A stretch of 13,266 nucleotides of DNA from Cardiobacteriales bacterium (GTDB lineage: Bacteria; Pseudomonadota; Gammaproteobacteria; Cardiobacteriales; Wohlfahrtiimonadaceae), in NCBI GenBank assembly GCA_030150565.1, contig JASLFR010000007.1:1-13266 (forward strand), read 5' to 3'. Of the stretch, positions 5,852 through 12,685 are shown in pieces. The position numbers and the translations under genes were made by a program. Position 1 is the first letter of the stretch, and each line of letters begins with the position of its first letter. A model generated the notes under the pieces. The model was given only the letters and a program-made list of their open reading frames with translations, was not told the origin of the DNA and made no database searches.

Positions 5852-7078
5852 ATGGAAGAGGAGTTAGTAAGAGAGATGGAATTAGGGTCGATTGAGAAGG
5901 TTCAGCAGGCGATTGACGCACTCAAACGGGGCGAGATGATCATTATCATTGATGATGCTTCCCGTGAGAATGAGGGGGATCTTGTCATGCCAGCGGAGCT
6001 CATTACTCCAGAGGATACCAATTTTATGATTCGTCACGCAGGGGGATTAATCTGCGCGCCACTTTTGCCAAAAGATGCAGAGCGTCTCAATTTAACGCCG
6101 ATGGTGGTGAATAATGAAGATCCTTACCAGACCGCTTTTACCGTCTCTGTCGATCATAAATCACTCCATACAGGGATCTCTGCTGCAGAGCGTGCTGTTA
6201 CCCTCAATGAGCTCGCTAATGAGAATGCTGTAGGGGATGATTTTAATCGTCCTGGCCACATCTTCCCATTAATTGCACGAGAAGGGGGAGTATTAGAGCG
6301 CAGAGGGCATACTGAAGCCTCTGTAGATATTGTCTCACTTGCAGGATTTAAGCCAGTTGCTGTGATCTGCGAGATCTTAAAAGAGGATGGAGAGATGGCT
6401 CGGGAGAAGGATCTTATCCCTTATGCAAAGAGACATGGGCTACTCTTAATCTCTATTCAAGATATCGTCAATTATCGTTTAGCTAAAGAGAATCAATCGG
6501 AACTTCTCCCCTTAAGTTCAGCCTTTTTGCCTACTCGTCACGGCGATTTTACCATCTATACATTCCCCAATAAAAATGGGGGTGAGCCACATGTTGCGCT
6601 TGTAAATCGCCACCGCAATTTCAATGTTCCTGCAACAGTGCGTATCCATTCAGAGTGTCTAACGGGGGATGTATTTAGCTCTTTGAAGTGTGATTGCCAC
6701 GATCAGCTCAACTATGGATTAGAGGAGAGTGCGAAGGCGGAGAATGGAATTTTACTCTATCTTCGACAAGAGGGGCGCGGCATCGGACTTGTAGAGAAGC
6801 TTAAGGCGTATAAGCTGCAAGAAGAGGGGTTAGATACTATCGCAGCGAATGAAGCGCTTGGCCATCAGCCTGATAGCAGAACGTATGAAGAGGCTGCGGC
6901 GATGCTGCATCACTTTGGGGTAAAAGAGCTTCATCTATTGAGTAATAATCCTGAAAAATTAGCAGCGATGAAACTTGCGGGATTCAAGGTCATTGAAGAG
7001 GGAACGCCCCGCTTTGAGACCGAAGAAAATCGAGATTATTTGGAATTGAAACGTAATAAGATGGGGCACCATCTCTAA
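5852..7078 (+). CDS. ribBA: Bifunctional 3,4-dihydroxy-2-butanone 4-phosphate synthase / GTP cyclohydrolase II
   Basis: Supplies both precursors of the pathway: DHBP from ribulose 5-phosphate, and the pyrimidine from GTP. 408 residues. The DHBP synthase domain (about 10-210) has DDASRENEGDLV (34-45), RHAGGLICAPL, HTGISAAERAVT and RPGHIFPLIAREGGVLERRG. The GTP cyclohydrolase II domain (about 220-400) keeps the zinc cysteines Cys269, Cys280 and Cys282 (SECLTGDVF...KCDC), RQEGRGIG (305-312), the Tyr in KLKAYKLQ and the Asp-x-Arg of HQPDSRTY. Both halves therefore look active, unlike some proteobacterial RibBA whose cyclohydrolase half is decayed. ATG 5852 is one base after ribE, with GGGG (5840-5843) upstream; ATG 5876 (MELGSIEKV) is an alternative. 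The open frame runs back to 5741 inside ribE, but that extension does not resemble the family. Confidence 0.95.
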   Translation: MEEELVREMELGSIEKVQQAIDALKRGEMIIIIDDASRENEGDLVMPAELITPEDTNFMIRHAGGLICAPLLPKDAERLNLTPMVVNNEDPYQTAFTVSVDHKSLHTGISAAERAVTLNELANENAVGDDFNRPGHIFPLIAREGGVLERRGHTEASVDIVSLAGFKPVAVICEILKEDGEMAREKDLIPYAKRHGLLLISIQDIVNYRLAKENQSELLPLSSAFLPTRHGDFTIYTFPNKNGGEPHVALVNRHRNFNVPATVRIHSECLTGDVFSSLKCDCHDQLNYGLEESAKAENGILLYLRQEGRGIGLVEKLKAYKLQEEGLDTIAANEALGHQPDSRTYEEAAAMLHHFGVKELHLLSNNPEKLAAMKLAGFKVIEEGTPRFETEENRDYLELKRNKMGHHL

Positions 7079-7126
7079 CTATTTGTATTGGAACGGTCGA
7101 TTAATTTTTTAAAAAGAGAGGAATAA

Positions 7127-7591
7127 ATGATGAATGTAATTGAAGGTCAATTATCGATTAAAGGGAAGAAGATTGCGATTGTAGCGGGACGCTTCAATAG
7201 CTTAATTACAAAGCAATTGATTGAAGGGGCGCGCGATGGATTGGTACGCAGTGGCCTAAATGAAGAGGATATTACGCTTGCGTGGGTACCAGGTGCTTAT
7301 GAGATCCCTCTAATTGCTAAAAAGTTTGCAGAGAAAGAGGAGTACGATGCGGTGATCTGTCTGGGTGCAGTGATTCGTGGCGCAACCGCTCATTTTGATT
7401 ATGTCGCAGGAGAAGCAGCGAAAGGGATTAGCCGTATCAGTCTTGACTCTGGCAAACCAGTGATGTTTGGCGTATTAACTGTAGATACTATCGAGCAAGC
7501 GCTCGAGCGTGCGGGCACAAAAGCGGGGAATAACGGCTTTGCAGCGGCTATGGGTGTGGTTGAGATGCTTAGCTTGATCGATTCTATCTAA
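7127..7591 (+). CDS. ribH: 6,7-dimethyl-8-ribityllumazine synthase
   Basis: Condenses the ribitylamino-pyrimidine with dihydroxybutanone phosphate to give lumazine, the penultimate step; family members assemble as pentamers or 60-mer shells. 154 residues, the standard length. Motifs are Phe23 in GRFNS, VPGAYEIP (54-61), GAVIRGATAHFDYVAGEAAKG with catalytic His89, FGVLTVDTIEQALERAG, and the phosphate-site KAGNNGFAAA. GAGAGG (7116-7121) serves either of two adjacent ATGs (7127 or 7130). It is separated from ribBA by 48 bases with no terminator, so it is still in the operon. In many gammaproteobacteria nusB follows ribH; here a terminator follows instead. Confidence 0.95.
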   Translation: MMNVIEGQLSIKGKKIAIVAGRFNSLITKQLIEGARDGLVRSGLNEEDITLAWVPGAYEIPLIAKKFAEKEEYDAVICLGAVIRGATAHFDYVAGEAAKGISRISLDSGKPVMFGVLTVDTIEQALERAGTKAGNNGFAAAMGVVEMLSLIDSI

Positions 7592-7631
7592 AATAAGTGC
7601 ACACTATTTAACTGATGCTTTTAAGAGAAAG

Positions 7632-7666
7632 GGGGAGCTATTTAATAGTTCCCCCTCTTTTGTTCT
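7632..7666 (+). terminator. Rho-independent terminator of the rib operon
   Basis: AGGGGGAGCTAT (7632-7643) pairs with ATAGTTCCCCCT (7647-7658, one G-T pair) around a TTA loop, followed by CTTTTGTT. Flanking AGAGAA and TTCTCT could lengthen the stem. Confidence 0.85.
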
Positions 7667-7729
7667 CTCTAAATTTGTGGGATAAGTAGGTAGAAGCCAC
7701 TATTTTAACTTGGAGGAGAGGAATCAATT

Positions 7730-8668
7730 ATGTGCCAATATATTCACCCACGAACATTATCAGTTAGTAAGAGCCCTTGGGGGGAGGATGACCAGATCGG
7801 TCGCCTCAATATGATTACCGAGGAATCGAAAGCGAAAATCTTAAGTAAGATTGCATTGGCGGGGAAGGTGTATGACCTAACGGTGGATTACTTCATCGGT
7901 ATGCCCTCGTGGCAGGCAGCGGGCGATCCGCAGTTCCAAATCTGGATGACCCACACTCCTAAAGGGAATCAGAATGATCAATTGATGGGTGGGGTAACTC
8001 AAGAGGGGAAAGAGTTAATCAGCTATTCAGGGGATGCAATTTCGATGTATACCCATTGTGGCACGCATATCGATACCTTTAACCATTTTGGTTATCGTGG
8101 AGAGATCTGGAATGGCTACAACGAAGAGGAGCATTTGGGGAGCCGACATTGGAATAAGTGTGGCCCTGAAAATTTCCCAGTGATTATTGCGCGGGCGGTG
8201 ATGCTCGATGTTGCTCGTTATAAAGGTGTTGAGATGTTGCCCGATTCTTACGGAATTGGTGCGGAAGATATTAAAGGGACTTTAGAGGCTCAAAATATCT
8301 CCATCGAAGAGGGGGATATTGTGATGATTCGGACAGGTCGCATGCTTGCATGGCCAGATCAGGAGGCGTATACCGCAAATTCTCCAGGATTAAATCTTGA
8401 AGGGGCGGAGTATTTAGCAGGTTTAGGTGCGATGATTATAGGGGCTGATAATATTGCACTTGAGCAGGGTCCTTCTGTGGAGGAGGATAATTATTTTCCT
8501 GTTCATACTTATCTCTTCTCTGAGGTGGGTATTCCTATTATCGAAATCTTAAATCTTGAAGAGTTAGCAAAAGAGAGGGTTTATAAGATGGGTTTTATTG
8601 CAAAAGCGATGCCGATTCGAGGAGCGACAGGGGCTCCGTTACAACCTGTTGTCTTCCCTCTCCATTAA
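7730..8668 (+). CDS. Cyclase-family metal-dependent hydrolase (kynurenine formamidase / isatin hydrolase superfamily)
   Basis: A predicted cytosolic metal hydrolase, 312 residues. The family (PF04199) includes bacterial kynurenine formamidase KynB, isatin hydrolase and proteins once called polyketide cyclases; all share a HxGTHxDxxxH metal site. Here it is His109-Cys-Gly-Thr-His113-Ile-Asp115-Thr-Phe-Asn-His119, followed by FGYRG. EEGDIVMIRTGRM (near residue 200) and GADNIALEQ are further family-like segments. At 312 residues it is clearly longer than KynB (about 210), with the N-terminal block SPWGEDDQIGRLNMIT seen in the longer subgroup, so the substrate should not be assumed to be N-formylkynurenine. 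ATG 7730 follows a purine-rich GGAGGAGAGG. It is a single gene between two terminated units, with no tryptophan catabolism genes beside it. Confidence 0.85.
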   Translation: MCQYIHPRTLSVSKSPWGEDDQIGRLNMITEESKAKILSKIALAGKVYDLTVDYFIGMPSWQAAGDPQFQIWMTHTPKGNQNDQLMGGVTQEGKELISYSGDAISMYTHCGTHIDTFNHFGYRGEIWNGYNEEEHLGSRHWNKCGPENFPVIIARAVMLDVARYKGVEMLPDSYGIGAEDIKGTLEAQNISIEEGDIVMIRTGRMLAWPDQEAYTANSPGLNLEGAEYLAGLGAMIIGADNIALEQGPSVEEDNYFPVHTYLFSEVGIPIIEILNLEELAKERVYKMGFIAKAMPIRGATGAPLQPVVFPLH

Positions 8669-8714
8669 AAAAGGGCTTAAGAAGTGATAAGAGGGCTGTT
8701 TGGCTAGTAACTTA

Positions 8715-8744
8715 TTTTCATTTATATGGCAACTCTTGTATGAT
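8715..8744 (+). promoter_or_regulatory. Possible acnA promoter with an inverted repeat over the -10
   Basis: TTTTCA (8715-8720) and TATGAT (8739-8744) lie 18 bases apart. The inverted repeat GGCAA (8728-8732) / TTGCC (8746-8750) brackets the -10 and might be an operator. Transcription from here would give a leader of roughly 95 bases before the TTG start. Confidence 0.35.
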
Positions 8745-8833
8745 ATTGCCGGAATATGAAGGGATTGTTCATTCCGCACCATAGCTAGTTTTTCTGCCAT
8801 CAAAGGGACGAACAATTATTATTTGATCTAAGA

Positions 8834-8841
8834 TAAGGAGG
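8834..8841 (+). promoter_or_regulatory. Strong Shine-Dalgarno deciding a TTG start for acnA
   Basis: TAAGGAGG, complementary to the 16S rRNA tail, ends 5 bases before TTG 8847. No ATG is available at a suitable distance in this frame. Confidence 0.85.
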
Positions 8842-8846
8842 CTATC

Positions 8847-11522
8847 TTGAGTAACGTTAACTCATTGAATACACTTTCCGTTTTAGAAGTTGGAAACGAA
8901 AAGTACCATTACCATTCTCTACAAAAAGCAGCAGAAACTTTAGGGGATCTCTCAAAGCTGCCAAAGTCAATGAAGGTTCTTTTAGAGAATCTCCTCCGAT
9001 ACGAAGATAATGTTACGGTTAATAAATCGGATATTGAGGCGATCGGTGAGTGGTTGAAGACTCAAACCTCTAAGCATGAGATTCAATATCGTCCCGCACG
9101 TGTTTTGATGCAAGACTTTACAGGAGTTCCTGCAATTGTTGACTTAGCGGCAATGCGTGATGCGATGGAGGCAGCAGGTGGAGATCCTGAGAAGATCAAT
9201 CCATTAGCACCTGTTGACCTTGTGATTGACCACTCAGTGATGATTGACGCTTTTGGAACAGAGAATGCATTTGCTCAAAACGTTGAGCATGAGATTGAGC
9301 GTAACGGTGAGCGTTATGAGTTCCTTAAGTGGGGTCAAAATGCATTTGACAACTTTAAAGTTGTCCCCCCAGGTACAGGAATCTGTCACCAGGTAAACCT
9401 TGAGTATCTTGCGCAGGTGGCTTGGTCGACACAAGTAGGTGATAAGAAGTGGTTACTGCCTGATACATGTGTAGGAACAGATTCACACACCCCAATGGTT
9501 AACGGCCTTTCAGTATTAGGTTGGGGCGTTGGTGGTATCGAAGCGGAAGCGGCGATTCTTGGACAGCCAATTTCGATGCTTATCCCTGAAGTGGTGGGTT
9601 TTAAATTAACAGGAAAGCTTCGTGAAGGGGTAACAGCAACAGACTTAGTCTTAACGATTGTTGAGATGCTCCGTGCAAAAGGGGTTGTTGGTAAGTTTGT
9701 TGAGTACTTTGGTGATGGTCTTAAAGAGCTTGCACTTGCAGACCGCGCAACTATCTCAAATATGGCGCCTGAATATGGTGCGACCGTTGGATTCTTCCCA
9801 ATTGATGAGATTACACTCGACTATATGCGTCTAACAGGGCGCGATCCTGAGGTGATTGAGCGCACTGAAATCTACGCAAAAGAGCAAGGATTGTGGGGTA
9901 ATGATGGTGATGAGCCAGTATTTACCGATACTTTAGAATTAGACTTAAGCACTGTTGAGCCGAGCATGGCGGGGCCGAAGCGTCCACAAGATCGTGTTAA
10001 TTTAGCGGGTCTAAAAGGTGCGTTTGATACATTTATCGATGAGATTAAAGATGATGTAAATAAATCAGCAGAGATCACAATCGATGGCGAAGCTGCGACT
10101 CTTAATCAAGGGGATGTTGTTTTAGCAGCAATCACATCTTGTACAAACACCTCAAACCCAAGTGTAATGATGGCAGCTGGTTTAGTTGCGAAAAAGGCGG
10201 CAGAGCTCGGCATTACTCGTAAACCTTGGGTGAAGACATCACTTGCACCTGGTTCTAAAGTAGTGAGCGAGTATCTTGATAAATCAGGTTTAACGCAATA
10301 TCTCGATGAGATCGGTTTTAACTTAACGGGTTACGGCTGTACAGCGTGTATCGGTAACTCAGGACCTCTTATTAAAGAGGTGGGTGAAGCGATTGACGCG
10401 CACGATTTCGCGATGGGCTCAGTTATTTCAGGTAACCGTAACTTTGAAGGGCGCATCCATCCACAAATTAAAACAAACTGGATTGCATCTCCTCCTTTAG
10501 TGGTCGCGTTTGCATTAGCAGGAAGTGTTCGCATCGATATTGCAAATGATGTGATTGCTCAAGATAAAGATGGAAATGATGTCTACCTTAAAGATATCTG
10601 GCCAACAAACCATGAGATTGCAGCAGCAGTTGCAGAGGTTGATGGTGAGATGTTCCGTAAGGGGTATGATGGCGTCTTTGAAGGGGATGAGAATTGGAAA
10701 GCGATTGACGTACCGAATACGAAAACCTTCCAATGGAATGAGAAATCAACCTATGTTCAGCATCCACCCTATTTTGAAGATATTGCAAAACCGCTCTCAG
10801 CACTTAAGCCGATTGAGAATGCAAATGTGTTAGCGTTCTTTGGTGATTCAATCACTACAGACCATATCTCACCAGCAGGTGCAATTATGGCTGATTCTCC
10901 CGCAGGGCGCTATCTGCAGGAGAAGGGTGTTGAGCCTAAAGACTTCAACTCGTACGGATCACGTCGTGGAAATCATGAAGTGATGATGCGCGGAACTTTT
11001 GCGAATATCCGTATCCGCAATAAGATGATTCCAGGGATTGAAGGGGGCTACACAAAGCATATTCCAACGGGTGAAACGCTTGCGATTTATGATGCAGCGA
11101 TGCGTTATAAAGCAGCAGGAACTCCAACAATCGTCTTAGCAGGTAAAGAGTACGGTTCAGGTTCAAGCCGTGACTGGGCAGCGAAAGGTCCTAACCTCTT
11201 AGGGGTAAAGGCTGTTATCGCTGAGAGTTATGAGCGTATTCACCGTTCAAACCTTATCGGAATGGGTATTTTAGCGCTTCAATATAAAGATGGTGATAGT
11301 GCAGAGAGCTTAGGATTAACAGGTGAAGAGTCCTTCACTATCGAGCTTGATGACAACATCAAACCTGCGCAAGATATCAATGTAACTGCGAAAAAGGCGG
11401 ATGGTACAGAGGTGAAATTTACTGTTCTTTGCCGTATTGATACCTTAAACGAGGTGGATTACTTCAAAGCAGGCGGTATTTTACATTATGTATTACGTCA
11501 GATGATTGCAGATAATCAGTAA
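8847..11522 (+). CDS. acnA: Aconitate hydratase A
   Basis: An iron-sulfur enzyme of the TCA cycle and glyoxylate pathway that interconverts citrate and isocitrate through cis-aconitate in the cytosol. 891 residues, the length typical of AcnA/IRP1-type aconitases. The [4Fe-4S] ligands are Cys432 (AAITSCTNTSNPS), Cys498 and Cys501 (GYGCTACIGNSGPL). Other family blocks are LPDTCVGTDSHTPMVNGLSV, GDSITTDHISPAG, GSRRGNHEVMMRGTFANIRI, and GSGSSRDWAAKGPNLLGVKA followed by SYERIHRSNLIGMGIL. The swivelling C-terminal domain follows a linker near residue 630. It starts with TTG, supported by a very strong ribosome site. Codon use leans to CGT, GGT and GTT, as in well-expressed genes. It is monocistronic, with its own terminator. 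The neighbourhood shows no methylcitrate genes, so AcnA fits better than AcnD. Apo-AcnA of other bacteria binds mRNA; that is not testable here. Confidence 0.97.
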   Translation: MSNVNSLNTLSVLEVGNEKYHYHSLQKAAETLGDLSKLPKSMKVLLENLLRYEDNVTVNKSDIEAIGEWLKTQTSKHEIQYRPARVLMQDFTGVPAIVDLAAMRDAMEAAGGDPEKINPLAPVDLVIDHSVMIDAFGTENAFAQNVEHEIERNGERYEFLKWGQNAFDNFKVVPPGTGICHQVNLEYLAQVAWSTQVGDKKWLLPDTCVGTDSHTPMVNGLSVLGWGVGGIEAEAAILGQPISMLIPEVVGFKLTGKLREGVTATDLVLTIVEMLRAKGVVGKFVEYFGDGLKELALADRATISNMAPEYGATVGFFPIDEITLDYMRLTGRDPEVIERTEIYAKEQGLWGNDGDEPVFTDTLELDLSTVEPSMAGPKRPQDRVNLAGLKGAFDTFIDEIKDDVNKSAEITIDGEAATLNQGDVVLAAITSCTNTSNPSVMMAAGLVAKKAAELGITRKPWVKTSLAPGSKVVSEYLDKSGLTQYLDEIGFNLTGYGCTACIGNSGPLIKEVGEAIDAHDFAMGSVISGNRNFEGRIHPQIKTNWIASPPLVVAFALAGSVRIDIANDVIAQDKDGNDVYLKDIWPTNHEIAAAVAEVDGEMFRKGYDGVFEGDENWKAIDVPNTKTFQWNEKSTYVQHPPYFEDIAKPLSALKPIENANVLAFFGDSITTDHISPAGAIMADSPAGRYLQEKGVEPKDFNSYGSRRGNHEVMMRGTFANIRIRNKMIPGIEGGYTKHIPTGETLAIYDAAMRYKAAGTPTIVLAGKEYGSGSSRDWAAKGPNLLGVKAVIAESYERIHRSNLIGMGILALQYKDGDSAESLGLTGEESFTIELDDNIKPAQDINVTAKKADGTEVKFTVLCRIDTLNEVDYFKAGGILHYVLRQMIADNQ

Positions 11523-11554
11523 GGCTACAGTTCTATCTGATCTAATATGAGAGG

Positions 11555-11582
11555 AGCGCTCCCGAAGTGGGGCGCTTTTTTT
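11555..11582 (+). terminator. Rho-independent terminator of acnA
   Basis: AGCGCTCC (11555-11562) pairs with GGGGCGCT (11569-11576, one T-G pair) around a short loop, followed by a run of seven T. It lies 32 bases after the acnA stop codon. Confidence 0.87.
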
Positions 11583-11590
11583 ATCGATCA

Positions 11591-11613
11591 TTATCCCCAA
11601 AAAATGTGGATAA
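11591..11613. promoter_or_regulatory. Pair of DnaA-box-like sequences in inverted orientation
   Basis: TGTGGATAA (11605-11613) is the exact complement of the consensus DnaA box TTATCCACA. TTATCCCCA (11591-11599) is a one-mismatch copy facing it, with 5 A between. Together they make a 23-bp imperfect palindrome between acnA and moxR. Binding by DnaA is inference. Confidence 0.45.
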
Positions 11614-11639
11614 CTTTTTAAAGTGCTCTGCTAACCTTA

Positions 11640-11661
11640 TATCTATGTGATTTTATAGATA
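11640..11661. repeat. Inverted repeat upstream of the MoxR gene
   Basis: TATCTAT (11640-11646) and ATAGATA (11655-11661) form a perfect 7-bp inverted repeat with an 8-base spacer. The right arm also overlaps GATAACTTTT (11658-11667), a direct copy of 11609-11618. This could be an operator for the moxR unit, but no convincing -35/-10 pair was found next to it. Confidence 0.35.
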
Positions 11662-11723
11662 ACTTTTAAAAAGAGCCCTAAAGAGTGGTAGAGAATATTT
11701 TAGAATAAATAAGGAGTTGAGTG

Positions 11724-12644
11724 ATGCATCAGACAAGAGTCAACAGAATATTGACCGCATTAAATAGTATTATTTTAGGTAAAGAGGAGGAGATTCGGCT
11801 CAGTTTAACGGCGCTATTAGCTAGGGGGCATCTTCTTCTTGAGGATCTACCAGGCATGGGGAAAACAACTCTCTCTCACGCCTTTGCTAATATTTTAGGA
11901 TTGGAGTATCAGCGGATTCAGTTCACTTCAGATCTGCTTCCAGGAGATATTTTGGGGGGAGCGATCTTTAACCCTAAGAGTCAGCAGTTCGCCCTCCATA
12001 AGGGGCCAATCTTTACCGAAGTGCTCCTCGCTGATGAGATTAACCGCACCACGCCAAAGAGCCAGAGTGCTCTGCTTGAAGCGATGGAGGAGCGGCAGGT
12101 GAGTCTTAATAATCAAACCTATCCACTCTCTGATTTCTTCTTTGTTATTGCAACGCAAAACCCTCACTCTTCAGGCAGTGGTACTTTTCCGCTTCCAGAG
12201 TCACAATTAGATCGCTTTATGATGCGCCTCTCTTTAGGATACCCCTCCTATGAGGCTGAGATGCAGATCTTAAAGGGGGAGTACGATAAGCGCGCCAAAG
12301 GGATTACTCCATTATTGAGTAAAGAGGAGCTCCACGCCATGCAGAAGGGGGCGAGCGAAGTTGCAGCGTCCGATGCGGTGCTCGATTATATTTTACGACT
12401 AGTGGCGACGACACGAACGCATGAGAAATTCCAATTTGGGATCTCCCCTCGAGGATCACAAGCGATTCTATCAGCCGCTAAAGCGTACGCTTTTATTATG
12501 GGGCGAGATTACCTCATTCCTGATGATGTTCGTGCAATTCTACCCGCTGTTGCTGGACATCGCTTGAGAGATCATCATCAATTAGAGGGGGATAATCGCT
12601 CGCTGGTGGATTGGTTGCTCGACACTGTACCTGTGATTGAGTAG
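11724..12644 (+). CDS. MoxR-family AAA+ ATPase
   Basis: A cytosolic AAA+ chaperone-like ATPase of about the usual MoxR length, 306 residues. Visible are Walker A, LPGMGKTT (Gly46-Lys47-Thr48 core), the MoxR-typical RIQFTSDLLPGDILGG, Walker B, VLLADEINR (Asp104, Glu105), then TPKSQSALLEAMEERQVSL, the sensor 1 region FFVIATQNP and sensor 2 GISPRGSQAIL (Arg243). The C-terminal lid contains YLIPDDVRAILPAVAGHRLR. MoxR proteins are thought to help assemble or activate partner proteins encoded beside them, commonly DUF58 and VWA-domain proteins; the next gene here is DUF58. ATG 11724 has AAGGAG (11711-11716) 7 bases upstream, better placed than for the adjacent GTG 11721. The client process cannot be told from this window. 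Confidence 0.94.
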   Translation: MHQTRVNRILTALNSIILGKEEEIRLSLTALLARGHLLLEDLPGMGKTTLSHAFANILGLEYQRIQFTSDLLPGDILGGAIFNPKSQQFALHKGPIFTEVLLADEINRTTPKSQSALLEAMEERQVSLNNQTYPLSDFFFVIATQNPHSSGSGTFPLPESQLDRFMMRLSLGYPSYEAEMQILKGEYDKRAKGITPLLSKEELHAMQKGASEVAASDAVLDYILRLVATTRTHEKFQFGISPRGSQAILSAAKAYAFIMGRDYLIPDDVRAILPAVAGHRLRDHHQLEGDNRSLVDWLLDTVPVIE

Positions 12645-12685
12645 TTGAGCAGAGAGCATTATCCATCGTTTTAAAAGGGGAGAGT

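Noticed and set aside
7664..7729. Promoter for the cyclase-family gene
   Set aside because: TTGTGG (7675-7680) and TATTTT (7701-7706) are 20 bases apart and weak, so I could not support a call.
10555..10833. 92-codon open frame on the + strand inside acnA
   Set aside because: Shadow frame within a strongly supported gene, low-complexity Met/Gln-rich translation, no ribosome site or family resemblance. The same holds for the minus-strand frames inside acnA, ribD, ribE, tmm and the MoxR gene.
11584..11723. Chromosomal replication origin
   Set aside because: Only one perfect and one near DnaA box, no box cluster, no clear unwinding element, and none of the usual origin neighbours (dnaA, dnaN, mnmG, rpmH).
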